A stretch of DNA of 64,000 bases from Falsiroseomonas sp051860665 (GTDB lineage: Bacteria; Pseudomonadota; Alphaproteobacteria; Acetobacterales; Acetobacteraceae), in contig NZ_JBHYDM010000003.1 of NCBI RefSeq assembly GCF_051860665.1, positions 297,521-361,520 of the forward strand, given 5' to 3'. This document shows positions 17,953-26,484 of the stretch, piece by piece (the first letter of the stretch is position 1; every line of letters starts with the position of its first letter). The notes under the pieces were generated by a model, which worked only from the letters and a program-made list of their open reading frames with translations, did no database searches and was not told the DNA's origin. The translations under genes were made by a program, and so were the position numbers.

Positions 17953-18687
17953 CTAATCCAGCCAGTCCGGCCGCGGCAGCGCCTGATAGGCCTCGCGCAG
18001 GCTTTCGGACCAGCGCTGGCGCAGGAAGGCGAAGTAGGCATCATCCTCCCCGATGCGCCGGCGCAGCGAGACGCCCAGCGCATCGCGGCGGATCACCGTC
18101 AGGTCGATCGGCAGGCCCACCGTCAGGTTGGAGCGCAGCGTGCTGTCCATGCTGATCAGCGCCAAGGTCACGCCATCCGCCAGCGGCGTCGCCGGGCTCA
18201 GCACGCGGTCGAGGATCGGCTTGCCGTATTTGTGCTCGCCGATCTGCAGGAAGGGCGTGTCCGCCGTCGCCTCGATGAAATTGCCGGCGGCATAGACCAG
18301 GAAGAGCCGCGGCGGCGCCGTGCCGATCTGCCCGCCGAGCAGGATGGAAACATCGAAGCCCAGCCCCTGGTCGCGCAGCCCGGGACCATCCGTCGCGAAG
18401 ACTTCGCGCACCGCAGCGCCCACGAGTTGCGCCGCGCGGAACATGCTCGGCACCGTGGCCAGCGTCAGCGTCTCGCCTTCCAGCTTCACGCCTTCCTGCA
18501 GCCGGTTCCACACCGCCTGCGTCACCGCGAGATTGCCGGCCGTGAGCAGGACCAGCACACGCTCGCCCGGCTGTTCCTGAACGAAGGTCTTGCCGAACAC
18601 GGAAATATTGTCGACGCCCGCATTGGTGCGGGTGTCGGACAGCATCACCAACCCGGCATCCAGCAGAAGGCCGACGCAATAGGTCAT
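17953..18687 (-). CDS. Anbu proteasome-like peptidase (ancestral beta subunit)
   Basis: N-terminal-nucleophile hydrolase of 244 residues related to HslV and proteasome beta subunits. It begins MTYCVGLLLDAGLVMLSDTR. Once Met is removed Thr1 is the predicted nucleophile, with Asp17 (SDTR) and Lys32 (VFGK) completing the active site. Later blocks are VLVLLTAGNLAVTQAVW and ISMDSTLRSNLTVGLPIDL. There is no signal peptide. Its ATG overlaps the alpha-E stop (ATGA), and it is the last gene of an ATP-grasp/alpha-E/Anbu operon, a combination known from other bacteria. Its natural substrate is unknown. Confidence 0.92.
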   Translation of the reverse strand: MTYCVGLLLDAGLVMLSDTRTNAGVDNISVFGKTFVQEQPGERVLVLLTAGNLAVTQAVWNRLQEGVKLEGETLTLATVPSMFRAAQLVGAAVREVFATDGPGLRDQGLGFDVSILLGGQIGTAPPRLFLVYAAGNFIEATADTPFLQIGEHKYGKPILDRVLSPATPLADGVTLALISMDSTLRSNLTVGLPIDLTVIRRDALGVSLRRRIGEDDAYFAFLRQRWSESLREAYQALPRPDWLD

Positions 18688-19625
18688 GCGTGCAGGTAGA
18701 AATCGGCGATCTCGCGGCCGAGATCGAGGTTGCGGTCGATCATGCGCGTCAGGAAATCGTGCAGCCCGCCGGCCAGGATATCCTCGATCCGCGCATCGCG
18801 CAGCCGCGCATGGGCCTCGCTCGCCAGGCGATGGCATTCCCCGCGACGGCCGCCGCTCGATTCCGAAATCCGGTCCAGCACCTGCTCCACCCGCCGGTGG
18901 CAGGCGAGCAGGGAGCGCGGCAGTTCCGGGCGCAGGATCAGCAGATCCGCCACCAGCCTGGGCTGCAGCCGCGTGTGATAGACCCATTGGTAGGAGCGCA
19001 GGGCGGAGACGGAGCGCAGCAGCGCCTGCCACTGCGCATAGGCCACCGCGCCCTCCGATTCCGGCCCGTCGAGCGCCGTATGCTTCGCATCCAGCAGCCG
19101 CGCCGTGTTGTCGGCGCGCTCCAGCATCACGCCGAGATGCACGAAGCGCCAGCCGTCGTCGCGCAGCATGGTATCCGCCGCCGCGCCGTTGAACAGCAGC
19201 GTGCGCGCGCGCACCCAGTCGAGGAAGGCGGGCAGCCGGTCGGCGTCGGTGGCGGTCGCGGCCAGCAGGCGCATCTCGCGCCAGGTGTCGTTCAGCGCCT
19301 CCCACATATCCACGGTCAGCGCCGTGCGCACCGCGCGGCCATTGCTGCGCGCGGCCTCCACGCAATTGGCGATGGAGGAGGGGTTCTTGGGGTCCACCGC
19401 GAGCCAGCGGATCACCGCCTCCGGCGTCACCTCGCTATGCTCGGCCAGGAAGCCCGGCTCGGCGCCGGTGGCGACCAGCAGGCTGCGCCATTCATCGCCG
19501 GTGTCGCCCAGGCTCTCGCCCAGCCCGGCCATGCGCAGCGCCACCTGCATGCCGCGGGCGAGGTTGCCGGCGCGCTCGGTATAGCGGCCCATCCAATAGA
19601 GGCTGTCTGCGGTGCGGGAGAGCAT
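18684..19625 (-). CDS. alpha-E domain protein (COG2307)
   Basis: All-helical protein of 313 residues of the alpha-E family, which has no established biochemical activity. The start MLSRTADSLYWMGRYTERAG is the family signature; other conserved blocks are LGVMLERADNTARLLDAK, LRSYQWVYH and LLACHRRVEQVL. It is predicted to act with the circularly permuted ATP-grasp protein encoded 5 bases upstream, in a proposed peptide-forming or peptide-tagging system. It overlaps the Anbu gene by four bases. Confidence 0.9.
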   Translation of the reverse strand: MLSRTADSLYWMGRYTERAGNLARGMQVALRMAGLGESLGDTGDEWRSLLVATGAEPGFLAEHSEVTPEAVIRWLAVDPKNPSSIANCVEAARSNGRAVRTALTVDMWEALNDTWREMRLLAATATDADRLPAFLDWVRARTLLFNGAAADTMLRDDGWRFVHLGVMLERADNTARLLDAKHTALDGPESEGAVAYAQWQALLRSVSALRSYQWVYHTRLQPRLVADLLILRPELPRSLLACHRRVEQVLDRISESSGGRRGECHRLASEAHARLRDARIEDILAGGLHDFLTRMIDRNLDLGREIADFYLHA

Positions 19626-19630
19626 GGCGA

Positions 19631-21133
19631 CTACCCCTGCCCCTGCGATTGCGACTGGCTCTGGCGCCCGCCACCGGATTGCGACTGGCTTTGTGATTGA
19701 GACTGGCTGGGCGCGTCATCCACCACCCAGGTGTCCTTGGTGCCGCCGCCCTGCGACGAATTCACCACCAGCGACCCCGCCCGCAGCGCCACGCGGGTCA
19801 GCCCGCCCGGCACGATCCGCACCGCCTTGCCGGTCAGCACATAGGGCCTGAGGTCGACATGGCGCGGCGCGATCTCCTCCCCGGCCAGGCAGGGCACGGT
19901 GGAGAGCGCGAGCGTCGGCTGCGCGATATAGTCCGCCGGCTTTTCCAGGATGCGCCGGGTGAATTCCGCGCGCTGTTCCGCCGTGCTGTGCGGCCCGATC
20001 AGCATGCCGTAGCCGCCCGAACCCCGCGCCAGCTTCACCACGAGATCCGCGATATTGGCCAGCACATAGGCACGGTCCTCCTCCCTTTCGCAGAGGAAGG
20101 TCGGCACGTTCTGCAGCAGCGGCGCCTCGCCGAGATAGAAGCGGATCATCTCCGGCACGAAGGGGTAGATCGCCTTGTCATCGGCGATGCCCGCGCCCGG
20201 CGCATTGGCCAGCGTGACGTTGCCCGCGCGATAGGCGCCGAAGATGCCGGGCACGCCGAGCATGCTGTCCGGCCGGAACACCTTCGGGTCCAGGTAGTCG
20301 TCATCGACGCGGCGATACAGCACGTCCACGCGCCGCGGCCCTGCGGTGGTGCGCATGAAGACGATGTCGTCCTGCACGAAGAGATCCGCGCCCTCCACCA
20401 CCTCCACGCCCATCTCATCGGCCAGGAAGCAGTGCTCGTAATAGGCGCTGTTGAAATGGCCGGGCGTCAGGATGGCGACGGAGGGCTCGCCCCGGCAATT
20501 TGGCGGCGCCACGTCCTTCAGCGTCTCCAGCAGATCCTCCGGGTAGTGGCTGACCGGCGCGAGGCGGTGGCTGGCGCAGAGCGCCGGGAAGAGCCGCAGC
20601 ATCGCCTCCCGGTTCTCCAGCATGTAGGAGACGCCGGAGGGCGTGCGGCAATTGTCCTCCAGCACGTAGAAGTCATCCGAGCCGGTGCGCACCAGGTCGA
20701 TGCCGGAGATATGGCTGTAGATGCCCCCGGGGGGCACGAAGCCCTGCATCTGCGGGCAATAGGCCTCGTTCTCCAGCACCAGGGCGCGCGGGATCAGGCC
20801 TGCGGCCAGGATCTCCTGCTTCCCGTAGACATCCGCCATGAACATGTTCAGCGCCTTCACGCGCTGGGTCAGGCCGGTGGCCAGCCGGTCCCATTCGGCG
20901 CGGGCCAGGATGCGGGGGATCACGTCGAAGGGGATCAGCCGTTCCGGGTCGCCGCCCTCGCCATAGACGGCGAAGGTGATGCCGACGCGGCGGAACAGCG
21001 CCTCTGCTTCCGCCCGTTTCACTGCCAGGGCTTCCAGCCCATGCGCCTGAAGCCAGGCGGCGATGCCGGCATAGGCTGGGCGCACGGCGCCGTCTTCATG
21101 CATCTCGTCGAAAGCGCGGCCGGTTTCCGTCAC
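19631..21133 (-). CDS. circularly permuted ATP-grasp type 2 protein with a Ser-Gln tail (COG2308)
   Basis: Predicted ATP-dependent carboxylate-amine ligase of 500 residues. Blocks typical of the family are VGITFAVYGEGGDPERLIPF, RVKALNMFMADVYG, DNCRTPSGVSYMLENRE, LTPGHFNSAYYEHCFLADEM and KLARGSGGYGMLIGP. The last 25 or so residues are an unusual low-complexity tail, SQSQSQSQSQS then GGGR then QSQSQSQGQG, absent from the core. The start is a GTG without a strong ribosome site; an ATG ten codons in is possible. It heads the ATP-grasp/alpha-E/Anbu set, lying 78 bp after the DUF1194 gene. Confidence 0.9.
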   Translation of the reverse strand: MTETGRAFDEMHEDGAVRPAYAGIAAWLQAHGLEALAVKRAEAEALFRRVGITFAVYGEGGDPERLIPFDVIPRILARAEWDRLATGLTQRVKALNMFMADVYGKQEILAAGLIPRALVLENEAYCPQMQGFVPPGGIYSHISGIDLVRTGSDDFYVLEDNCRTPSGVSYMLENREAMLRLFPALCASHRLAPVSHYPEDLLETLKDVAPPNCRGEPSVAILTPGHFNSAYYEHCFLADEMGVEVVEGADLFVQDDIVFMRTTAGPRRVDVLYRRVDDDYLDPKVFRPDSMLGVPGIFGAYRAGNVTLANAPGAGIADDKAIYPFVPEMIRFYLGEAPLLQNVPTFLCEREEDRAYVLANIADLVVKLARGSGGYGMLIGPHSTAEQRAEFTRRILEKPADYIAQPTLALSTVPCLAGEEIAPRHVDLRPYVLTGKAVRIVPGGLTRVALRAGSLVVNSSQGGGTKDTWVVDDAPSQSQSQSQSQSGGGRQSQSQSQGQG

Positions 21134-21211
21134 ATCGAGCGTCCAGCATTCCCCGTTTCAGGACGACCTTGGGCGAAATGGTCCCGGCTGGGAAGGGGCG
21201 CGGGGCGGCCG

Positions 21212-21964
21212 CTAGCCGCGGGCGAGGCCTGCCTTGCCTGCGTCCTGGGCGGATTGTGCCCCGGCCGGGTGCAGCGCAACCTCCCGGATCAGCTTGGCGC
21301 GCATCGCGCGGGCGAAGTCGCGCCGGTCCTCGGCCCGCATCACGAAGGCGCCGGGGCCGCCCATCACATCCCGCTCATAGGCCGCGGCGAGGCGCCCGTC
21401 GCGCCAGGCGGAGCTCGCCTCGATCGCCAGGCCGTTCACCACGATGCCCTGCGCGACGGCGTAGTCCCGCGCCTCCGCCGCCGGGGTCAGGCTGCGGATA
21501 TCGGGCCCGTCGCCGGAGACGTCGATGGTGCGCTCCTCCGCCCGCCAGGGGGCGCCGGCGATCAGCGCGGTGGCATGCAGGATGGCGTCCCCGATGGCGT
21601 TGTAGGATTGGCGGGAGCGTGGGGCATCGCGCATCGCCTCCGCCGCCGCCTGGGCGCTGGCGGCGTCGCTGACGCGCAGCCAATCCACCACCGTCGCCGC
21701 CCCGCCCGGGGAGCCCCATTCCACCATGGCCACCCCGATCGCCCCGCGCGGCCGGGACCGGATGGCGGCCAGCACGGCGGGATGGGCGATGGCCTCCGCG
21801 ATTCCCTCCCGCTGCAGGGCGAATTCATCGGCGTCGATGGAGCCGGAGGCATCGACGGCCAGCACCAGCAGCAGGTCCACCGCCGCGCCCGCGGCTCCCA
21901 TCTGGGCCCGCGCAGGCGCGGCCGCCAGCGCCGGCGTGGCCAGCAGGGCGCGGCGCGGGATCAC
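21212..21964 (-). CDS. DUF1194 family secreted von Willebrand A-like protein
   Basis: Exported protein of 250 residues. An N-terminal signal (MIPRRALLATPALAAAPARA) precedes a VWA-like fold with a metal-site motif, AVDASGSIDADEF, and later IDVSGDGPDIRS. Function of the family is not known; VWA domains usually mediate metal-dependent protein contacts. The start is GTG and overlaps the stop of the upstream transferase gene (GTGA), so the two are coupled. The C-terminus is Ala-rich. Confidence 0.8.
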   Translation of the reverse strand: MIPRRALLATPALAAAPARAQMGAAGAAVDLLLVLAVDASGSIDADEFALQREGIAEAIAHPAVLAAIRSRPRGAIGVAMVEWGSPGGAATVVDWLRVSDAASAQAAAEAMRDAPRSRQSYNAIGDAILHATALIAGAPWRAEERTIDVSGDGPDIRSLTPAAEARDYAVAQGIVVNGLAIEASSAWRDGRLAAAYERDVMGGPGAFVMRAEDRRDFARAMRAKLIREVALHPAGAQSAQDAGKAGLARG

Positions 21965-23670
21965 GAGGCGATGGCGTAGGCCGGGCGGCGCGGATCGGCC
22001 CCGGCGCGCTTCAGGCCCGCCGCCACGTCGTCCAGCACCACCTCCACGCTGCCGGCCAGCCAGGTGATATCGGGCCAGGGCTTCACCTCATGGCCGAGCG
22101 CCGAAAGCTCCGCCCGCACCGCCTCCGAAATGCGCGATTCCACCGCCAGGCGGCCCGGGAAGTATTCGTAGGGGGCGAAGGAGGAGGGGAAGGAATAGCT
22201 GGCGACGCGCGGCGCCTCGATGGCGTCCTGCACCTCCATGCCGAAATGCAGGATGTTCAGCATGACCTGCAGCATGGCCTGGATCTGCACATCGCCGCCC
22301 GGCGTGCCGAAGGGCATGGCGCCGCCATCCTTCGTCACCACCATGGCCGGGTTCGGCGTCAGCCGCGGCCGCTTGCCGGGGGCGACTCCCGAGGGATGCG
22401 CCGGGTCCGGCCGGTTCTGCGAGCCGCGGCCCGAGATCACCAGCCCCGTGCCCGGCACCACCGGCACGTTCCAGGACCCGTCGGAGGGGGTGGCGCTGAA
22501 GGCATTGCCCCAGCGGTCCACCACCGCGACGTAGGAGGTATCGGCCTCCACCTTCGGCAGCGCCGCGCGGCTGGCCTCGGGCAGGTCGTTGCCGCGCCCC
22601 AGGATCGGCTCCGGCAGGCCGGGATGGGCGCGCTTCAGGTCGATGGCCGCCGCGCGCGCCGCGATATGGCCGGGTGACAGAAGCTGCTCCAGCGGCACAT
22701 CCACCATGGCGGGGTCGCCAAAGTGGTATTCGCGGTCGGCCAGCGCGCCCTTCAGCGCCTCCACCAGCACATGGATATAGGCGGCGGAGTTGTGCGCCAG
22801 CCCGTCGATGCCGAGGCGCTCGACGATCAGCAGCGCCTCCGTCAGCGCCGGGCCCTGGCACCAGGGGCCGCAGGTCAGCAGGGTGTGGCCACGCCAGTCG
22901 CGCGCCACCACGGGCTCGATCCGGCTGCGGTAGTCCGCCATGTCCTGGGCCGAGAGGAAGCCGCCCTCCGCCTGGACGAATTTTACGACCGCCTGCGCCA
23001 GGTCGCCCTTGTAGAAGGCGTCATGCGCGGCCTGCAGCCCGGCCTGCCGCCCCTGCCCCACCGCGGCGCGTTCCTGGTCCACCATATAGGTCAGGCTGCG
23101 GGCGAGGTCGGACTGGAGAAATTTCTGGCCGAGCGCCGGCACCTTGCCGCCGGGCAGGAAGATCGCGGCGTTCTGGTCCCAGGTGCGGTATTCCGCCTCA
23201 TGCGCCGTCAGGCTTTCGCGCAGCAGCGGGTACATCGCAAAGCCTTCGCCGGCGAAGCGGATGGCGGCGGCGGCGATCTCGCCGAAACTCATCGTGCCGT
23301 GGCGGGACAGGGCCTGGATCCAGGCATCCGGCGCGGCAGGCACCACCATGCGGCGCACGCCGGGCGGCATCTGGCCGCCATGTTCGCGCATGAAGACATC
23401 AGGCGGCGTCGCGCGCGGCCAATGGCCGAGGCCGGCGATGCTCTCCACCGTGCCATCGGCCTTGCGGATCAGGATGGGCGCGACGCCGGCGACGCTGACC
23501 AGGTCCGGCTGCAGCACGCCGAGTGCCAGCCCCGCCGCGCAGCCCGCATCGACCGCATTGCCGCCGGCCTCGAGGATGGCATAGCCCGCGGCCGAGGCCA
23601 GGTAGTGGCCCGCGCTGATGGCATGGCGCGTGCCGCTGATGGTGGGGCGGCCGGCGGGGGGCATATTCAT
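21961..23670 (-). CDS. gamma-glutamyltransferase-like N-terminal nucleophile hydrolase
   Basis: Protein of 569 residues of the gamma-glutamyltranspeptidase family, which self-cleaves and then hydrolyses or transfers gamma-glutamyl groups. The likely cleavage and nucleophile residue is Thr378 in EADTSYVAVVDRWGNA, aligning with the TTHYSVVD region of known enzymes. Other family blocks are AILEAGGNAVDAGCAAGLAL and PNPAMVVTKDGG. The Gly-rich loop seen in classical enzymes is altered (GVAPILIRK), and no clear signal peptide is visible, so it may be a divergent cytoplasmic form. An alternative ATG lies two codons in. Confidence 0.85.
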   Translation of the reverse strand: MNMPPAGRPTISGTRHAISAGHYLASAAGYAILEAGGNAVDAGCAAGLALGVLQPDLVSVAGVAPILIRKADGTVESIAGLGHWPRATPPDVFMREHGGQMPPGVRRMVVPAAPDAWIQALSRHGTMSFGEIAAAAIRFAGEGFAMYPLLRESLTAHEAEYRTWDQNAAIFLPGGKVPALGQKFLQSDLARSLTYMVDQERAAVGQGRQAGLQAAHDAFYKGDLAQAVVKFVQAEGGFLSAQDMADYRSRIEPVVARDWRGHTLLTCGPWCQGPALTEALLIVERLGIDGLAHNSAAYIHVLVEALKGALADREYHFGDPAMVDVPLEQLLSPGHIAARAAAIDLKRAHPGLPEPILGRGNDLPEASRAALPKVEADTSYVAVVDRWGNAFSATPSDGSWNVPVVPGTGLVISGRGSQNRPDPAHPSGVAPGKRPRLTPNPAMVVTKDGGAMPFGTPGGDVQIQAMLQVMLNILHFGMEVQDAIEAPRVASYSFPSSFAPYEYFPGRLAVESRISEAVRAELSALGHEVKPWPDITWLAGSVEVVLDDVAAGLKRAGADPRRPAYAIAS

Positions 23671-23728
23671 GGGGCTTCCAGCATCCGTGTAAACTGGGAT
23701 GCAGGCTCCGCGCCCGGGGGCCCGCCTG

Positions 23729-24301
23729 TCAACCGCCCTGGCGCAGCCGAGCCAGGGCCTGGAGGCAGGCCTCGAAGCCCGCAAGGTCCGTCCAGCGCGC
23801 CGCCTCCGGCACGTCGCGCCGCACCAGAAGCCCCGCCGCGGCGCGGATGCCGCCATCGATCATCAGATTGTCAGCCAGGCCGAATTCCTCCAGCGCCAGG
23901 CCCTCCCCATCCACCCAGCGCCCGGCTTCGTTGCGGCGGGCCTCGGGGCCGAGGAAATGCCGCGTGCGGCTGGCGAAATCCGCCGCCGCATTGCTGTAGC
24001 CCAGCACCGGCCGGCCAAGCGCCCGCATGAAGCCGAGCTCATAGACCGTGCCGGCATCGGCGGAGGGGCCGCGGAAGGGTGTCAGATTGGCCACCAGCGC
24101 GTCGCAGGCGCGGATATGCGCCTCGTTCCGCAGATAGATGGCGTACCAGGCCTCCGCGGCCGCATCGGCGGCGGGGTCCGGGCGTGGGTCGGTGGGGAAG
24201 ACGCCCTCCAGGCCATGCAGCGCGCAGAGGCGCTTCTTCTCCGCCGCCATGGCGGCGGCCTCGGGCAGGAAGACATCGGGACCGGCGAGATAGACTTTCA
24301 T
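23729..24301 (-). CDS. nucleoside 2-deoxyribosyltransferase-like protein
   Basis: Protein of 190 residues beginning MKVYLAGPDVFLPEAAAMAA, the signature of the nucleoside 2-deoxyribosyltransferase family, which swaps bases on deoxyribonucleosides or hydrolyses N-glycosidic bonds. A second conserved block is CDALVANLTPFRGPSADAGT followed by VYELGFMRALGRP, containing the expected Asp and catalytic Glu. The ATG follows a GGGGGG site. It is the most upstream gene of this minus-strand run and is divergent from the arylformamidase-like gene. Confidence 0.85.
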   Translation of the reverse strand: MKVYLAGPDVFLPEAAAMAAEKKRLCALHGLEGVFPTDPRPDPAADAAAEAWYAIYLRNEAHIRACDALVANLTPFRGPSADAGTVYELGFMRALGRPVLGYSNAAADFASRTRHFLGPEARRNEAGRWVDGEGLALEEFGLADNLMIDGGIRAAAGLLVRRDVPEAARWTDLAGFEACLQALARLRQGG

Positions 24302-24404
24302 CCCCCCATCATGCCCGATGGGCGGCTGGTTGAGGAACCGGGCCCCTGCCACACGCCGAATCCGGGCTTGCCGGAAGGCGGGCCGGCGCGTGCAATGGGC
24401 GGCG

Positions 24405-25229
24405 ATGAGCATCGACCTCGAAGCCGAATACAACAACCGCGCCCGGGTGCCGGAGCACCCCGCGCATATCGCGGCGTGGCAGCGGGACTCCGCCGCCTGG
24501 CGGGACGCCTGCCCGGCCGTGGAGCTCGCCCTGCCCTACGGGCCGGGCGCGCGCGAGAAGCTCGACCTGTTCTGGCCGGATGCGACGGCCCGCGATGCGC
24601 CCATCGCGCTCTTCATCCATGGCGGCTATTGGCAGGGGCTGGGGCGCGAATTCGTCTCCCACTGCGCGCGCGGCTTGAACCTGCGGGGCGTCGCGGTGGC
24701 GGTGCCCTCCTACTACCTCTGCCCGCAGGTCACGCTGGCCATCATCGTCGCGCAGATGCAGGCGGCGGCGGCCATGCTGCACCGCCGGCACGGGCGAGCG
24801 TTGATGGCGAGCGGCCATTCCGCCGGCGGGCATCTGGCGGCGATGCTGCTGGCCACCGATTGGCCGGCGCTGGATGCCGCGCTGCCGGCCGGGCTGGTCC
24901 ATGCTGCGCTGCCCATCTCCGGCGTCTTCGAGCTGGATCCGCTGCGCCATACCAGCATCGGCGTCGCGCTGAAGCTCGACCGCGCCGAGGCGCGCCGCCT
25001 CTCGCCCCGCTTCCTGCCGCGCCCGCCCGGTGCGCTGCCCCGGAGACTGGCTTGCGTGGTGGGCGGCGCCGAGAGCGGCGAGTTCATCCGCCAGAGCCGC
25101 GACATGGCGGCCGCCTGGGGCGGCGACTGCACCATCCTGCCGGGGGCCGACCACTTCACCGTGCTGGCGCCGATGGCGGATCCCGAGAGCACCATCGTGC
25201 TGCACGCCAAACAGCTTGCAAGCGCGTGA
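24405..25229 (+). CDS. alpha/beta hydrolase, arylformamidase-like
   Basis: Cytoplasmic serine hydrolase of 274 residues. The oxyanion-hole motif is HGGYW (residues 72-76), the nucleophile elbow GHSAGG places Ser139, and the catalytic His is in GADHFTVL near the C-terminus. HGGYWQ is characteristic of the arylformamidase branch, which hydrolyses N-formylkynurenine in tryptophan breakdown, but other esterases share it. The ribosome site is weak; an in-frame ATG 29 codons earlier has no conserved sequence. It lies 39 bases before the binding-protein gene of a liv-type transporter. Confidence 0.75.
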   Translation: MSIDLEAEYNNRARVPEHPAHIAAWQRDSAAWRDACPAVELALPYGPGAREKLDLFWPDATARDAPIALFIHGGYWQGLGREFVSHCARGLNLRGVAVAVPSYYLCPQVTLAIIVAQMQAAAAMLHRRHGRALMASGHSAGGHLAAMLLATDWPALDAALPAGLVHAALPISGVFELDPLRHTSIGVALKLDRAEARRLSPRFLPRPPGALPRRLACVVGGAESGEFIRQSRDMAAAWGGDCTILPGADHFTVLAPMADPESTIVLHAKQLASA

Positions 25230-25246
25230 TAGTTCAAGCTTAAAAT
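25216..25246 (+). promoter_or_regulatory. weak candidate promoter before the liv-type operon
   Basis: TTGCAA (25216-25221) and TAAAAT (25241-25246) are 19 bases apart, at the end of the hydrolase gene and in the short AT-rich gap. The -10 is good, but the spacing is longer than ideal and the -35 matches only four of six bases. Confidence 0.25.
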
Positions 25247-25268
25247 AATGCGGGAGACTGGAGGGACG

Positions 25269-26471
25269 ATGATGAGCATCCAATTCGGCCGGCGCCATGC
25301 GCTTGGTTTGGCTGGGGGCCTGGCGGCTGGCGCGCTGGCGGCGCCGATGGTCGCCCGCGCCCAGGCGGCGCCCGTGAAGATCGGGCTGGTGGCGCTGGCC
25401 ACGGGCCCCGCGGCCTCGCTCGGCACGCATCTGCGGGACGGTTTCCAGCTCGGCATGCGCCATCTCGACGGCAAGCTGGGTGGCCGCGCGGCGGAGGTGC
25501 TGCTGATCGACGACGAGCTGCGCCCGGATGCGGCGGTGACCAAGGTTCGCGCCGCGCTGGAACGCGACAAGGTGGATTTCGTGGTGGGCGTGGTCTTCTC
25601 CAATATCCTGGCCGCCATCATGCGGCCGGTGACGGACAACCAGACCTTCCTGATCTCCACCAATGCCGGCCCCTCCCCCTTCGCCGGCCGTGGCTGCAAC
25701 CCCTATTTCTTCGCGACTTCCTATGTGAACGACCAGAACCACGCGGTGATGGGCAAGGCGGCGCAGGATGCGGGCTATGGCCGCGTCATGCTGCTGGCGC
25801 CGAACTACCAGGCGGGGCGCGACGCCGTCGCGGGCTTCAAGTCCGAATACAAGGGCACGGTGGTGGACGAGATGTTCACGCCGCTGACCCAGATGGACTT
25901 CTCCGCCGAGCTCGCGCGCATCGCCGCCGCCCGTCCGGATGCGGTCTTCACCTTCATGCCGGGCGGGCTGGGCGTCGCCATCGTGCGGCAGTATCGCCAG
26001 GCGGGGCTGGCCACCATTCCCTTCCTCTCCGCCTTCACGGTGGACGAGGCCTCCCTGCCCGCGCAGGGGGAGGCCGCGATCGGCTTCCAGACCGGCACGA
26101 GCTGGACGCCCACCCTGCCCAACGAACAGAACGCCCGCTTCGTCCGCGACTTCGAGGCGCAGTTCAACTACGTGCCCGCCAGCTATGCCGCGCATGCCTA
26201 TGACGCGGCCATCCTGCTGAACAGCGCGGTCACCAAGACCGGCGGCAACCTGGCCGACAAGGGCGCGCTGCGCAACGCCATCAAGGCCGCCGATTTCCGC
26301 AGCGTGCGCGGCACCTTCGCCTTCGGCGCCAACCACTTCCCGGTGCAGGATTTCTGGCTGGCCAAGGTGGCGCAGCGGCCCGACGGCAAGTTCCAGACCG
26401 AGCATGTGCGCAAGGTCTATGACAACGTCACCGACCCCTTCGCGGCGCAATGCCGCATGCCGGCGGGCTGA
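25269..26471 (+). CDS. branched-chain-amino-acid-type ABC transporter, substrate-binding protein
   Basis: Periplasmic binding protein of 400 residues, Peripla_BP_6/LivK-like. A Tat-type signal is visible (FGRRHALGLAGGLAAGALA, cleavage near VARAQA). The mature protein follows the family pattern: VKIGLVALATGPAASLGTHL, VLLIDDELRPDAAVTKVR, VVGVVFSNILAAIMRPV and SYAAHAYDAAILL. The ATG has a GGAGGG site. Members of this family bind amino acids, amides or aromatic acids; the nearby aromatic-acid cluster makes an aromatic ligand possible. First gene of a complete five-gene transporter operon. Confidence 0.9.
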   Translation: MMSIQFGRRHALGLAGGLAAGALAAPMVARAQAAPVKIGLVALATGPAASLGTHLRDGFQLGMRHLDGKLGGRAAEVLLIDDELRPDAAVTKVRAALERDKVDFVVGVVFSNILAAIMRPVTDNQTFLISTNAGPSPFAGRGCNPYFFATSYVNDQNHAVMGKAAQDAGYGRVMLLAPNYQAGRDAVAGFKSEYKGTVVDEMFTPLTQMDFSAELARIAAARPDAVFTFMPGGLGVAIVRQYRQAGLATIPFLSAFTVDEASLPAQGEAAIGFQTGTSWTPTLPNEQNARFVRDFEAQFNYVPASYAAHAYDAAILLNSAVTKTGGNLADKGALRNAIKAADFRSVRGTFAFGANHFPVQDFWLAKVAQRPDGKFQTEHVRKVYDNVTDPFAAQCRMPAG

Positions 26472-26484
26472 GGGCGCAAGCAGG

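Noticed and set aside
19612..19720. Possible CRISPR-like or satellite repeat near 19.6 kb
   Set aside because: The short tandem units are the codons of the Ser-Gln tail of the ATP-grasp protein, not an array with spacers.
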